Source of the DNA: Streptomyces cirratus
GTDB taxonomy: Bacteria; Actinomycetota; Actinomycetes; Streptomycetales; Streptomycetaceae
Reading direction: 5' to 3'
DNA length: 64,000 nt
Assembly (NCBI RefSeq): GCF_014650775.1
Contig: NZ_BMVP01000007.1
Span: 124,001-188,000 of the forward strand
The notes beneath the pieces were generated by a model. That model was not told the DNA's origin, did not search any database, and worked only from the letters and a program-made list of their open reading frames with translations. Positions 1-8,182 of the stretch are shown here, piece by piece (within the stretch, counting starts at the first letter, position 1; every line of letters starts with the position of its first letter). Position numbers and translations under genes: made by a program.

Positions 1-1
1 T

Positions 2-589
2 GGCGGTGAGCCGGCCAAGTCCAGCGGCTCGGTCACCCAGATCACCGGCACCGGCAAGGCCGGGTCGGCGACCGTCCTCGACCGCCCTTTCGACAAGCCG
101 GACCTCGTCCTCACGGACACCACCGGCAAGCCGTGGAACCTGCGCGAGCAGACCAAGGGCCGGCCGACACTGATCTACTTCGGCTACACCAACTGCCCCG
201 ACGTGTGCCCCCTGACCATGAGCAACATCGCGGTCGCGCGGAAGGCACTGCCCAAGGCGGACCAGGACAAGCTCCAGGTCGTCTTCGTCACCACCGACCC
301 CGAGCGGGACACCCCCGAATCCCTCGGTAAGTGGCTCAAGGCCCAGGACCCGTCCTTCATCGGGCTGACCGGGGACTTCGCCACCATCCAGACCGCAGCC
401 CGGTCACTCGGCATCGGTATCGAGGCCGCCAAGAAGGAGGCCGACGGCAGCGTCGTCTCCATGCACGGCGCCCAGGTCCTCGCGTTCTCTCCCAAGACCG
501 ACGAGGGCTACCTCCTCTACGGCGAGAGCACCACCGTCGATGACTACACCAAGGACCTGCCGAAGATCATCAAGGGGGAGAACCCGTGA
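2..589 (+). CDS. SCO1/SenC-family copper protein (5' end outside window)
   Basis: The start lies upstream of the window; the reading frame is open from base 2. Sco proteins are exported thioredoxin-fold proteins that pass copper to cuproenzymes such as cytochrome oxidase and, in Streptomyces, the radical copper oxidase GlxA. The visible 195 residues hold the copper-binding CPDVC (CxxxC) motif after a typical YFGYTNCPDVCP strand, and a later histidine in VSMHGAQVLAF at the place of the family's third ligand. The protein is probably a lipoprotein, but its signal is not visible. It overlaps the next gene by a GTGA junction, so the two are translationally coupled. Family assignment is firm; the copper-to-GlxA role is inferred from the S. 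lividans operon of the same order. Confidence 0.93.
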   Translation, partial: GGEPAKSSGSVTQITGTGKAGSATVLDRPFDKPDLVLTDTTGKPWNLREQTKGRPTLIYFGYTNCPDVCPLTMSNIAVARKALPKADQDKLQVVFVTTDPERDTPESLGKWLKAQDPSFIGLTGDFATIQTAARSLGIGIEAAKKEADGSVVSMHGAQVLAFSPKTDEGYLLYGESTTVDDYTKDLPKIIKGENP

Positions 590-1071
590 ACGCCCGCACC
601 ACCCGTACCCTCGCCGCCGCGCTCTCCCTGACGGCAGCGCTCGCGATATCCGGCTGCTCTTCCGAACCGGAGGGCAAGACCGAGGACGCCACTCCGAAGC
701 TGACGGTCAGCGGGGCTTTCATGCCCGAGCCCGTCGACGACAAGATGGCCGGCGCCTTCATGGTCATCACCAACGACTCGAAGACGCCCGACAAGCTCAC
801 CGGTCTGACCAGCCCGCTCTCGGACGATCTCCAGATCCACGAGACCAAGGACCAGAAGATGCGGCAGGTCGCCTCCCTGGACGTGCCCGCGAACGGCCGG
901 CTCAGCCTGGAGCGCGGTGGCAGCCACGTCATGTTCATGGGGCTCAAGACCAAGCCGAAGGTCGGGGACAAGGTCAAGGTCGAGCTCAAGTTCGCGAAGG
1001 CCGACCCGGTCACGATCGAGCTGGACGTGAAGGACCGTACGTACACCGGGCAGAGCTCCAACGCCCACTGA
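586..1071 (+). CDS. PCu(A)C copper chaperone lipoprotein (ECuC-like)
   Basis: A 161-residue extracytoplasmic copper chaperone. The N-terminus is a lipoprotein signal with lipobox ISGC near residue 23, so the mature protein is membrane-anchored outside the cell. The body has the methionine/histidine copper site of the family: IHETKDQKM, then a late SHVMFMGL stretch (H-x-M). Known members hand Cu(I) to Sco partners. The GTG start overlaps the sco stop codon by four bases. In S. lividans the equivalent protein (ECuC) works with Sco upstream of GlxA and DtpA; the same role is inferred here from gene order. Confidence 0.9.
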   Translation: MNARTTRTLAAALSLTAALAISGCSSEPEGKTEDATPKLTVSGAFMPEPVDDKMAGAFMVITNDSKTPDKLTGLTSPLSDDLQIHETKDQKMRQVASLDVPANGRLSLERGGSHVMFMGLKTKPKVGDKVKVELKFAKADPVTIELDVKDRTYTGQSSNAH

Positions 1072-1093
1072 CGGACCGAGGAACTGACACGCC

Positions 1094-3112
1094 ATGACGG
1101 CCATCGCCCCCGCCCCGGCCCGCGCCCGCACCACGGCATTCCTGCCGCGGCTCGCGCTGGTCCTCGCAGCCCTGCTGGCAACCATGTTCACCGCGGCCGG
1201 ACCGGCCACGGCGCACGCCGCACTCACCGCGAGCGACCCGAAGGACGGGGCGGTGGTCGCCACGGCCCCCGCCCAGGTCACCCTCTCCTTCTCGGAGCAG
1301 GTGGCCATGGGCGACGACTCGATCCGCGTGATGGACCCCCAGGGCAAGCGGGTCGACACCGGCGAACTGCGCGACATGTGCAGCGGGTCCACCATCCGCT
1401 ACGGCACCGCCCTGCACTCCGGGCTGCCCAACGGCACGTACACGGTCGCGTGGCAGGCCGTTTCGGCCGACAGCCACCCGGTCTCCGGCGCCTTCACCTT
1501 CTCCATCGGGGCCCCGTCGGCCACTCAGGTCGCCCTTCCCACTCAGAAGGCGGGCGGCGGCCCCGTCGGCACCGCGTACGGCGTCGCCCGGTACGCCGCC
1601 TATATCGGCTTCACCATCCTCGTCGGCGGCGCCGCCTTCATCCTGCTGTGCTGGCGCCGCGGCTCGGCCGAGCGGTCCCTGCAGAAGCTGGTGCTGCGCG
1701 GCTGGGTGCTGCTGACCGCCTCCACCCTGGCGATGCTGATGCTCCGCAACCCGTACACCGGGTCGGGCAAGTTCACCGACGCCTTCGACCTCGACGGACT
1801 CAAGGCCGTCCTCGACACCAAGGCGGGCGCCTCGCTCGTGTCGAGGCTGCTGCTGCTCGGGGCGGCGGCGCTCTTCGTGGCCGTGCTCTTCGGTGCTTAC
1901 GCGCGCCGCCAGCAAGGCGCCGCGCAGGGCGGGAACGTCGCTCCGGTCGAAGACGACGGGTTGCGCGCGACCGACGACGCGGTGGACGAAGGCAAGGACA
2001 CGAGCGACCTCGCTTTCGGACTCGGTGTCGGAGGGGCCGTCGTGGCCGGCGGCATCGCGGCCACGTGGGCCCTGTCGGAGCATGCCTCCACCGGTGTCCA
2101 GCCGGCGATCGCAATGCCGGTCGACATCCTGCACCTGCTCGCCGTCGCCACCTGGCTCGGCGGTCTCGCCGCGCTGCTGGTCGCCCTGTACAAGGTGCCC
2201 GGCATCGAGCGCGAGGCCGTCCGGCGCTTCTCGAAGGTCGCGTTCATCAGCGTCCTGGTGCTGGTCATCACCGGGGTCTACCAGTCCTGGCGGCAGTTGG
2301 GCAGCTGGTCCGCCCTGACGGGCACCAGCTACGGGCGGCTCCTGCTGATCAAGGTCGCGCTCGTCGGCGTCCTCGTCGCCATCGCCTACCTCTCCCGGTC
2401 GTGGACCGCTCGGCTCTCTGACAGCGGGGCGGAACCGGCGCAGGTGGAGCTCTCGCACTCCGACGTTTCACGTGAAACATCGGAGCGTGAAACGGCGCCT
2501 CAGGAAGAGCAAGCGCTCGTGACGGTCCCCGCCGACCCCCGGCGTGCCGCCCAGCTGGCACGGCAGCGTGCCGCCCGGGACAACGCCCGCTCCAAGCAAG
2601 TGCGGGATGCCGACCCCGGGCGCGCCGGCCTGCGCCGTACCGTTCTGGCAGAAGCCGCCGTCGCGGTCGCGCTGCTGGCCGTCACCACGGTCTTGACCAA
2701 CACCGAGCCCGGGCGCACCGCGGAGCTGGCGAGCGGGCAGGGCTCGACGGCGGCCACCGCCGTCCCCAACCGGCCCATCAAGATCACCCTGCCCTTCGAC
2801 ACGGGTGGCCCCCAGGGCAAGGGCACCGTCCGGCTGGAGCTCACCCCGGGCCGGGTCGGCGCCAATGGCCTCCACCTGTGGGCGGAGGCGCCCGACGGGC
2901 AGCCCCTCGACCTGCCCGAGGTGAAGGTCTCGTTCACCCTCCCGGCCAAGGAGATCGGCCCACTGCCGGTCCTCCCCGACCGCGCGGCTCCCGGACACTG
3001 GAGCGCGGACGGTGTGCAGCTGCCGCTCGCGGGCGAATGGCGCATCGACATCACCGTACGGACCTCCGACATCGACCAGACGACCGTCCAGAAGAACGTG
3101 AAGATCGGCTGA
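1094..3112 (+). CDS. CopC-CopD fusion copper resistance/transport protein
   Basis: A 672-residue protein with a signal peptide, then a CopC domain whose mature N-terminus is AHAALTASDPKDG (the N-terminal His is a known Cu(II) ligand). It continues with about eight membrane segments of the CopD type (roughly residues 155-440) and a C-terminal extracellular beta domain. It starts 22 bases after the PCu(A)C gene and ends 5 bases before the DyP gene, so it belongs to the same operon. CopCD proteins bind periplasmic copper and import it. The loop near residues 457-462 is encoded by a perfect parS palindrome, giving VSRET followed by an SERETA near-repeat; the loop lies between the last CopD helix and the C-terminal domain and looks tolerant of insertion. 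Confidence 0.9.
   Translation: MTAIAPAPARARTTAFLPRLALVLAALLATMFTAAGPATAHAALTASDPKDGAVVATAPAQVTLSFSEQVAMGDDSIRVMDPQGKRVDTGELRDMCSGSTIRYGTALHSGLPNGTYTVAWQAVSADSHPVSGAFTFSIGAPSATQVALPTQKAGGGPVGTAYGVARYAAYIGFTILVGGAAFILLCWRRGSAERSLQKLVLRGWVLLTASTLAMLMLRNPYTGSGKFTDAFDLDGLKAVLDTKAGASLVSRLLLLGAAALFVAVLFGAYARRQQGAAQGGNVAPVEDDGLRATDDAVDEGKDTSDLAFGLGVGGAVVAGGIAATWALSEHASTGVQPAIAMPVDILHLLAVATWLGGLAALLVALYKVPGIEREAVRRFSKVAFISVLVLVITGVYQSWRQLGSWSALTGTSYGRLLLIKVALVGVLVAIAYLSRSWTARLSDSGAEPAQVELSHSDVSRETSERETAPQEEQALVTVPADPRRAAQLARQRAARDNARSKQVRDADPGRAGLRRTVLAEAAVAVALLAVTTVLTNTEPGRTAELASGQGSTAATAVPNRPIKITLPFDTGGPQGKGTVRLELTPGRVGANGLHLWAEAPDGQPLDLPEVKVSFTLPAKEIGPLPVLPDRAAPGHWSADGVQLPLAGEWRIDITVRTSDIDQTTVQKNVKIG
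2464..2479. promoter_or_regulatory. parS site 1 (inside copCD)
   Basis: Palindromic core GTTTCACGTGAAAC, the Streptomyces ParB-binding parS sequence. It lies wholly inside the copCD reading frame, in the linker after the last membrane helix. A half-site (GCGTGAAAC) follows within 15 bases. Confidence 0.9.
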
Positions 3113-3117
3113 CCAGC

Positions 3118-4404
3118 GTGACCGACAGCACCGAGAGCAACCCCGACATCGAGATCTCGCGGCGCCGCCTGCTGGGGACGGTGGGCGCCGCGGGCGCCGC
3201 CGGCCTGGCACTCGGCGCCACCGGCGGCGCCCTGGTGCACTCCGCGCTCACCGACTCGCCGGAGGCCGCCTCGACGGGCGGCGCGGGGGCCGTCGCCTCG
3301 CTCGGAGCCACCCGGATCGCCTTTGACGGGGACCACCAGTCCGGCATCACCACGCCGCTCCAGGCCAAGGGGCACGTCCTCGCCTTCGACCTCGCACCGG
3401 GCGCCGGCCGTACGGAAGCGGCCGCCCTGATGCGCCGCTGGTCGGACACCGCCCGGCGGCTGATGGCCGGCGAGACCGCCCCCACGGCCGACACCGGGAT
3501 CGCCCTCGACGCCGGGCCCTCGTCCCTGACCGTCACCTTCGGGTTCGGCCATTCCTTCTTCGAGCGCACCGGACTCACCTCACGCCGCCCGACCGCCCTC
3601 GACCCTCTGCCGGACTTCTCCTCCGACCGGCTCGACCCCCAGCGCAGCAACGGTGACCTCTGGGTCCAGATCGGGGCCGACGACGCGCTCGTCGCCTTCC
3701 ACGCGTTGCGGGCCCTGCAGAAGGACGCCGGGGAAGCCGCCCGGGTCCGCTGGCAGATGAACGGCTTCAACCGGTCCCCCGGCGCCACGGGCACCCCGAT
3801 GACTGCCCGGAACCTGATGGGCCAGGTGGACGGCACCGCGAACCCGAAGCCGGCGGACCCCGACTTCGACAAGCGGATCTTCGTGCCGGCCGCGGGGCCG
3901 GGCCCGGCCGAGCACTCCTGGATGGCGGGGGGCTCGTACGCCGTCGTACGCCGTATCCGGATGCTGCTCGACGACTGGGACAAGCAGTCCACCGCTCAGC
4001 AGGAGCAGGTCATCGGCCGTACGAAGGCCACGGGTGCCCCCCTGACGGGCGGAGGCGAGACCACGAAGATGGACCTCGCGAAGCTGGCCGCCGATGGCAA
4101 GCCGGTGATCCCCTCGAACGCGCACGCGCGGATCTCGGCCCCGGAGCAGAACGGCGGGGCCGCCATGCTCCGTCGGCCGTTCTCCTTCCACGACGGCATC
4201 GCTTCGGACGGCTCCCTCGACGCGGGGTTGCTGTTCATCTGCTGGCAGGCCGACCCGCTGCGGGGCTTCGTGCCCGTCCAGCGCAAACTCGACAGGGGTG
4301 ACGCGCTGTCCGAGTTCATCCGGCACGAGTCCAGCGGGCTGTACGCGGTCCCGCCCGGCCCGCGGCCCGGGGAGTACGTCGGACAACGGCTGCTCGAAGG
4401 GTGA
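3118..4404 (+). CDS. dtpA: Tat-exported DyP-type peroxidase (DtpA-like)
   Basis: A dye-decolourising haem peroxidase of 428 residues, starting at GTG five bases after copCD. The N-terminus carries a twin-arginine signal (SRRRLLG, then an Ala/Gly-rich hydrophobic stretch), so the folded haem protein is exported by Tat. The family's distal-haem motif GxxDG is present as GQVDGTANP, and a LLFICWQADPLRGF block near the C-terminus is typical of DyP/EfeB proteins. An upstream in-frame extension exists but lacks a signal peptide at its start, so GTG 3118 is preferred. In S. lividans DtpA is a Tat substrate required for GlxA maturation and morphogenesis; the equivalence here is inferred from the identical operon order. 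Confidence 0.92.
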   Translation: MTDSTESNPDIEISRRRLLGTVGAAGAAGLALGATGGALVHSALTDSPEAASTGGAGAVASLGATRIAFDGDHQSGITTPLQAKGHVLAFDLAPGAGRTEAAALMRRWSDTARRLMAGETAPTADTGIALDAGPSSLTVTFGFGHSFFERTGLTSRRPTALDPLPDFSSDRLDPQRSNGDLWVQIGADDALVAFHALRALQKDAGEAARVRWQMNGFNRSPGATGTPMTARNLMGQVDGTANPKPADPDFDKRIFVPAAGPGPAEHSWMAGGSYAVVRRIRMLLDDWDKQSTAQQEQVIGRTKATGAPLTGGGETTKMDLAKLAADGKPVIPSNAHARISAPEQNGGAAMLRRPFSFHDGIASDGSLDAGLLFICWQADPLRGFVPVQRKLDRGDALSEFIRHESSGLYAVPPGPRPGEYVGQRLLEG

Positions 4405-4446
4405 ACATCCCACCGGGCGCCGCCGCCACGGCATTAGGCTGATCGC

Positions 4447-5382
4447 ATGTCGGCCACCCGCTTCACCTATCTCGGTCCCGAGGGCACCTTCACCGAAGCC
4501 GCCCTGCGCACGCTGCCGGAAGCCGCCACCAGGGAGCTCGTCCCGATGGTGTCGGTGCCGGCCGCCCTGGACGCCGTGCGCAACGGTGAGGCAGCCGCCG
4601 CGCTGGTGCCGATCGAGAACTCGGTGGAGGGCGGGGTGACCGCCACTTTGGACGAGCTCGCTTCGGGCGAACCGCTGATGATCTACCGCGAGGTCCTGCT
4701 GCCCATCGCGTTCGCGCTGCTCGTACGGCCCGGGACGAAGCTGTCGGACGTCAAGACCGTCACCGGGCACCCGGTGGCGCAGCCGCAGGTCCGCAACTGG
4801 CTGCGCGCCCACCTGCCCGACGCGGTGTGGGAATCCGCCGCCTCGAACGCCGACGGTGCTCGACTGGTACAGGAGGGCCGCTTCGATGCGGCCTTCGCCG
4901 GCGAGTTCGCCGCCGTCACGTACGGGCTGGAGCCGCTGGTCACCGAAATCCACGACGCGGAGAACGCCGAGACCCGCTTCGTGCTCGTCGGCCGCCCGGC
5001 GCGGCCGGCCGCCCCGACGGGCGCCGACAAGACCTCGGTCGTTCTGTGGCTCGGGGACGACCACCCCGGTGCGCTTCTGGAACTTCTGCAGGAGTTCGCC
5101 GTCCGCGGGGTCAACCTGATGCTGATCCAGTCCCGGCCGACTGGTGCGGGCATCGGCAACTACTGCTTCGCGGTCGACGCCGAGGGCCACATCTCCGACC
5201 GCCGGGTCAGTGAGGCACTGATGGGTCTCAAGCGGACCTGCCCGCAGGTCCGCTTCCTGGGGTCCTACCCACGCGCCGGTGTTGCTGTGGGTGACGTACG
5301 CGCCGCGCGGCCGGGCACCTCGGACAGCGACTTCACGGATGCCTCCGACTGGCTGGGGCGTTGTCTGGACGGCCGGGCCTAG
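4447..5382 (+). CDS. pheA: Prephenate dehydratase
   Basis: Monofunctional prephenate dehydratase of 311 residues, converting prephenate to phenylpyruvate in phenylalanine synthesis in the cytoplasm. The N-terminus FTYLGPEGTFTEAAL is the family signature, and the catalytic region VPIENSVEGGVTATLD is intact. The C-terminal third is an ACT domain (DKTSVVLWL, then a GVNLMLIQSRP segment) that usually mediates phenylalanine feedback inhibition. It is transcribed alone after the copper operon. Its 3' side opens into a 545-base gap full of DnaA-box nonamers. Confidence 0.96.
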   Translation: MSATRFTYLGPEGTFTEAALRTLPEAATRELVPMVSVPAALDAVRNGEAAAALVPIENSVEGGVTATLDELASGEPLMIYREVLLPIAFALLVRPGTKLSDVKTVTGHPVAQPQVRNWLRAHLPDAVWESAASNADGARLVQEGRFDAAFAGEFAAVTYGLEPLVTEIHDAENAETRFVLVGRPARPAAPTGADKTSVVLWLGDDHPGALLELLQEFAVRGVNLMLIQSRPTGAGIGNYCFAVDAEGHISDRRVSEALMGLKRTCPQVRFLGSYPRAGVAVGDVRAARPGTSDSDFTDASDWLGRCLDGRA

Positions 5383-5927
5383 CGGCCTCCCACTGTCCAC
5401 AGAGTTATCCACAGGCCGAGATGCGGGCCTGGGGACAAGTCGACAGTGCAGCGCGACAAGGTCGACAAATCGGCCCGGGGCCTCAGGTTTCACGCAAGAG
5501 AGCGTTGAGTGAACGGCGTCACCCCGGTATCACCGTTCAACTCTTTGGAGCGAGTCTTTCCCACCCGAATGAGTGTGTGAGGGTGGTTTGAACCCTGTTT
5601 CCCGGCGCACGTCCACCGGTCGGGAATGATCTATTTCCGTGTCCACAGATCCGGCGCACAGCCTGTGGATAAGACGGCTCTCAGAGGAATTCCTGTGGAC
5701 AAGGAACAGGCAAGGAACGCCCTCCGCCCTGTTCAAATCCGCCCCTCCGCAGCGTTGTGACCGCTTTCCGGGGAAAGGAACCGCTTTTTGCCAGCCGCCC
5801 CGGGGGCCTGCCGGACGCCCACCCGGCGAGGAGGGCGATGGTTATACATTCGCCTCAATTGGGACATAGCGACACGCAACGTGATATCGATGTGATCCCC
5901 GGAATCCCAGCCCGGTAGCCTGGAGGG
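5383..5927. other. pheA-serS intergenic region with a cluster of five DnaA-box-like nonamers
   Basis: This 545-base gap contains no convincing gene. It holds CTGTCCACA (5393-5401), TTATCCACA (5405-5413), GTGTCCACA (5639-5647), TGTGGATAA (5664-5672, TTATCCACA on the other strand) and TGTGGACAA (5694-5702, TTGTCCACA on the other strand, the Streptomyces DnaA-box consensus). Boxes occur in both orientations, in two groups about 230 bases apart. The region is also less GC-rich than the surrounding genes. The serS promoter must lie here. S. coelicolor has characterised non-oriC DnaA-box clusters around oriC (H69, H24, D78 as I recall); this may be the equivalent of D78, a guess from position. Confidence 0.75.
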
Positions 5928-7205
5928 GTGATTGACCTCCGGCTGCTCCGTGAAGACCCTGACCGTGTCCGCGCCTCGCAGCGCGCCCGTGGAGAGGACG
6001 TCGCCCTCGTCGACGCACTGCTCTCCGCCGACGAGCGCCGCAGGTCCTCCGGCATGCGCTTCGACGAACTGCGCAATGAGCAGAAGTCGCTCGGCAAGCT
6101 GATCCCCAAGGCCTCTCCGGAGGAGCGGGCGGAGCTGCTGACGAAGGCCGAACAGCTCAAGGCCGACGTCAAGGCCGCCGAGGCCGAGCAGAACGAGGCG
6201 GACGAGGCGGCCAAGCAGCTTCTCCTCCAGCTCGGCAACATCGTCCACAGCGACGTGCCGGTCGGCGGCGAAGAGGACTTCACCGTGCTGGAGACGCACG
6301 GCACGATCCGTGATTTCGGAGCAGAGGGCTTCGAGCCCAAGGACCACCTCGAACTCGGCGAGTCCCTCGGCGCGATCGACGTCGAGCGCGGCGCGAAGGT
6401 GTCGGGATCCCGCTTCTACTACCTCACCGGCGTCGGCGCCCTGCTGGAGCTGGCCCTGGTCAACGCGGCGATCGCACAGGCCACCGAGGCCGGCTTCATC
6501 CCGATGCTGACCCCCGCGCTGGTCCGTCCTCGCGCCATGGAGGGCACCGGGTTCCTCGGTCAGGCGGCGGAGAACGTCTACCACCTGGAGAAGGACGACT
6601 ACTACCTGGTCGGCACCTCCGAGGTCCCGCTCGCCGCCTACCACATGGACGAGATCATCGACGCGGACAAGCTGCCGCTGCGCTACGCCGGCTTCTCGCC
6701 GTGCTTCCGCCGCGAGGCGGGCACGTACGGCAAGGACACCCGCGGAATCTTCCGCGTCCACCAGTTCGACAAGGTCGAGATGTTCTCGTACGTCGCGCCG
6801 GAGGAGGCCGAGGCCGAGCACAAGCGGCTCCTGGAGTGGGAGAAGCAGTGGCTGACCAGCCTCGAACTCCCCTTCCAGGTGATCGACGTCGCAACCGGCG
6901 ACCTGGGCGCCTCGGCATCCCGCAAGTTCGACTGCGAGGCCTGGATCCCGACGCAGGGCAAGTACCGCGAGCTGACCTCCGCCTCGAACTGTGACGGGTT
7001 CCAGGCCCGCCGCCTGTCGATCCGCTACCGCGACGGCAAGAAGACCCAGCCCCTGTCCACGCTCAACGGCACCCTGTGTGCGGTTCCGCGCACGATCGTG
7101 GCCATCCTGGAGAACCACCAGCAGGCCGACGGTTCCGTCCGGGTGCCCCCGGTGCTCCGTCCCTACCTGGGCGGTCGTGAAGTCCTGGAGCCGATCGCCA
7201 AGTGA
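5928..7205 (+). CDS. serS: Seryl-tRNA synthetase
   Basis: Class II aminoacyl-tRNA synthetase of 425 residues, close to the usual bacterial length; it charges tRNA-Ser. The N-terminal 100 residues form the long antiparallel coiled coil that grips the tRNA variable arm (acidic/Ala/Lys-rich stretch around residues 60-95). Class II motifs follow: motif 2 as FRREAGTYGKDTRGIFRVHQF, and a C-terminal motif 3 with NGTLCAVPRTIVAILEN. The start is GTG behind TGGAGGG. The stop codon overlaps the next gene's GTG by four bases, so the HAD phosphatase is translationally coupled. Confidence 0.97.
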   Translation: MIDLRLLREDPDRVRASQRARGEDVALVDALLSADERRRSSGMRFDELRNEQKSLGKLIPKASPEERAELLTKAEQLKADVKAAEAEQNEADEAAKQLLLQLGNIVHSDVPVGGEEDFTVLETHGTIRDFGAEGFEPKDHLELGESLGAIDVERGAKVSGSRFYYLTGVGALLELALVNAAIAQATEAGFIPMLTPALVRPRAMEGTGFLGQAAENVYHLEKDDYYLVGTSEVPLAAYHMDEIIDADKLPLRYAGFSPCFRREAGTYGKDTRGIFRVHQFDKVEMFSYVAPEEAEAEHKRLLEWEKQWLTSLELPFQVIDVATGDLGASASRKFDCEAWIPTQGKYRELTSASNCDGFQARRLSIRYRDGKKTQPLSTLNGTLCAVPRTIVAILENHQQADGSVRVPPVLRPYLGGREVLEPIAK

Positions 7206-8014
7206 GCCCGGCCCCGTTCCCGTACAAGCTCGTCGCCACCGACCTCGACGGCACTCTGCTCCGCAGCGACGACACCGTCTCGGAACGCACCCGTGAAGCG
7301 CTCGCCGCGGTCACCGCGGCGGGCGCGGCGCACATCATCGTCACCGGGCGGGCCGTGCCCTGGACCCGGGGCGTACTGGACGATCTCGGCTACAAGGGGA
7401 TCGCCGTGTGCGGGCAAGGCGCCCAGGTGTACGACGCGGGCGCGCACCGCCTGCTGACCTCGGTCACCCTGGACCGGCAGCTCGCGGGGCTGGCGCTCTC
7501 CAAGATCGAGGCCGAGGTGGGTCCGCTGGCCCTCGCGGCCAGCCGGGACGGGGTGGACGGCGAGGTGCTGTTCGGGCCCGGTTACCAGGTACAGGAAGGC
7601 CTGCCGGCCCTCTACCTGGAGGACACCTCCGCCGTGTGGAGCGCCCCGCTGAACAAGCTGTACATCCAGCACCCCGGCATGGACGACGACACGCTCGTCA
7701 AGACGTCCCGGGAGATCGTGGGCAACCTGGTCGACATCGTCATGGCCGGTCCCGGAATAGTCGAAATACTGCCCCTGGGGCTGACGAAGGCCACCGGACT
7801 CTCGCTGGCCGCACGCCGCCTGGGCGTGAAGGCCGCGGATACCATCGCTTTCGGTGACATGCCCAACGACATCCCTATGTTCGCCTGGGCTGCGCACGGC
7901 GTGGCGATGGCCAACGCCCATCCGGAACTGAGGGCCGTGGCCGATGAGGTCACGACGTCCAACCAGGACGACGGGATCGCCGTGGTCCTGGAACGCTTGT
8001 TGGGCGCTGCCTGA
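7202..8014 (+). CDS. HAD-superfamily (Cof-type) phosphatase
   Basis: A 270-residue HAD hydrolase of the Cof/IIB type. The nucleophile motif is VATDLDGTLL near residue 12, motif II is IVTGR, and the C-terminal metal motif is FGDMPNDIPMF. A type IIB cap domain lies between them. Members dephosphorylate sugar phosphates or flavin/pyridoxal precursors; the substrate cannot be read from sequence. It overlaps serS by four bases. A second, similar HAD gene lies at 19225-20097 and shares the layout, so the two may be paralogues. Confidence 0.9.
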   Translation: MSPAPFPYKLVATDLDGTLLRSDDTVSERTREALAAVTAAGAAHIIVTGRAVPWTRGVLDDLGYKGIAVCGQGAQVYDAGAHRLLTSVTLDRQLAGLALSKIEAEVGPLALAASRDGVDGEVLFGPGYQVQEGLPALYLEDTSAVWSAPLNKLYIQHPGMDDDTLVKTSREIVGNLVDIVMAGPGIVEILPLGLTKATGLSLAARRLGVKAADTIAFGDMPNDIPMFAWAAHGVAMANAHPELRAVADEVTTSNQDDGIAVVLERLLGAA

Positions 8015-8052
8015 CGGCGGTGCGCCAAGGTCCTGCCCGAACCTGAACGGGG

Positions 8053-8112
8053 AAAGATCCGGAACAGCCCGCGTCCTGAGACGCGCTCGAAGTGGCTGTT
8101 CCGGACCTTTTG
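8053..8112. terminator. Bidirectional terminator between HAD gene and rhomboid-like gene
   Basis: A 12-bp stem (8058-8069 with 8094-8105) extended past one mismatch by AAAG/CTTT. It encloses an inner GCGTC/GACGC hairpin and is followed by CCTTTTGTT. It sits between convergent genes and can end transcripts from either side. Confidence 0.75.
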
Positions 8113-8182
8113 TTACTCCCCGCACGCCTCACTCTGCCCCGCCCACATGCCGCATACCAGTGATTTTCTCCTGGGCCCGGAG

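Noticed and set aside
1010..2458. 482-codon open frame on the minus strand
   Set aside because: Antisense to copCD; made of Arg/Gly/Asp-rich sequence produced by GC-rich codon bias, no domain.
5475..5500. GTTTCACG half-site as parS
   Set aside because: Only one arm is present, no palindrome.
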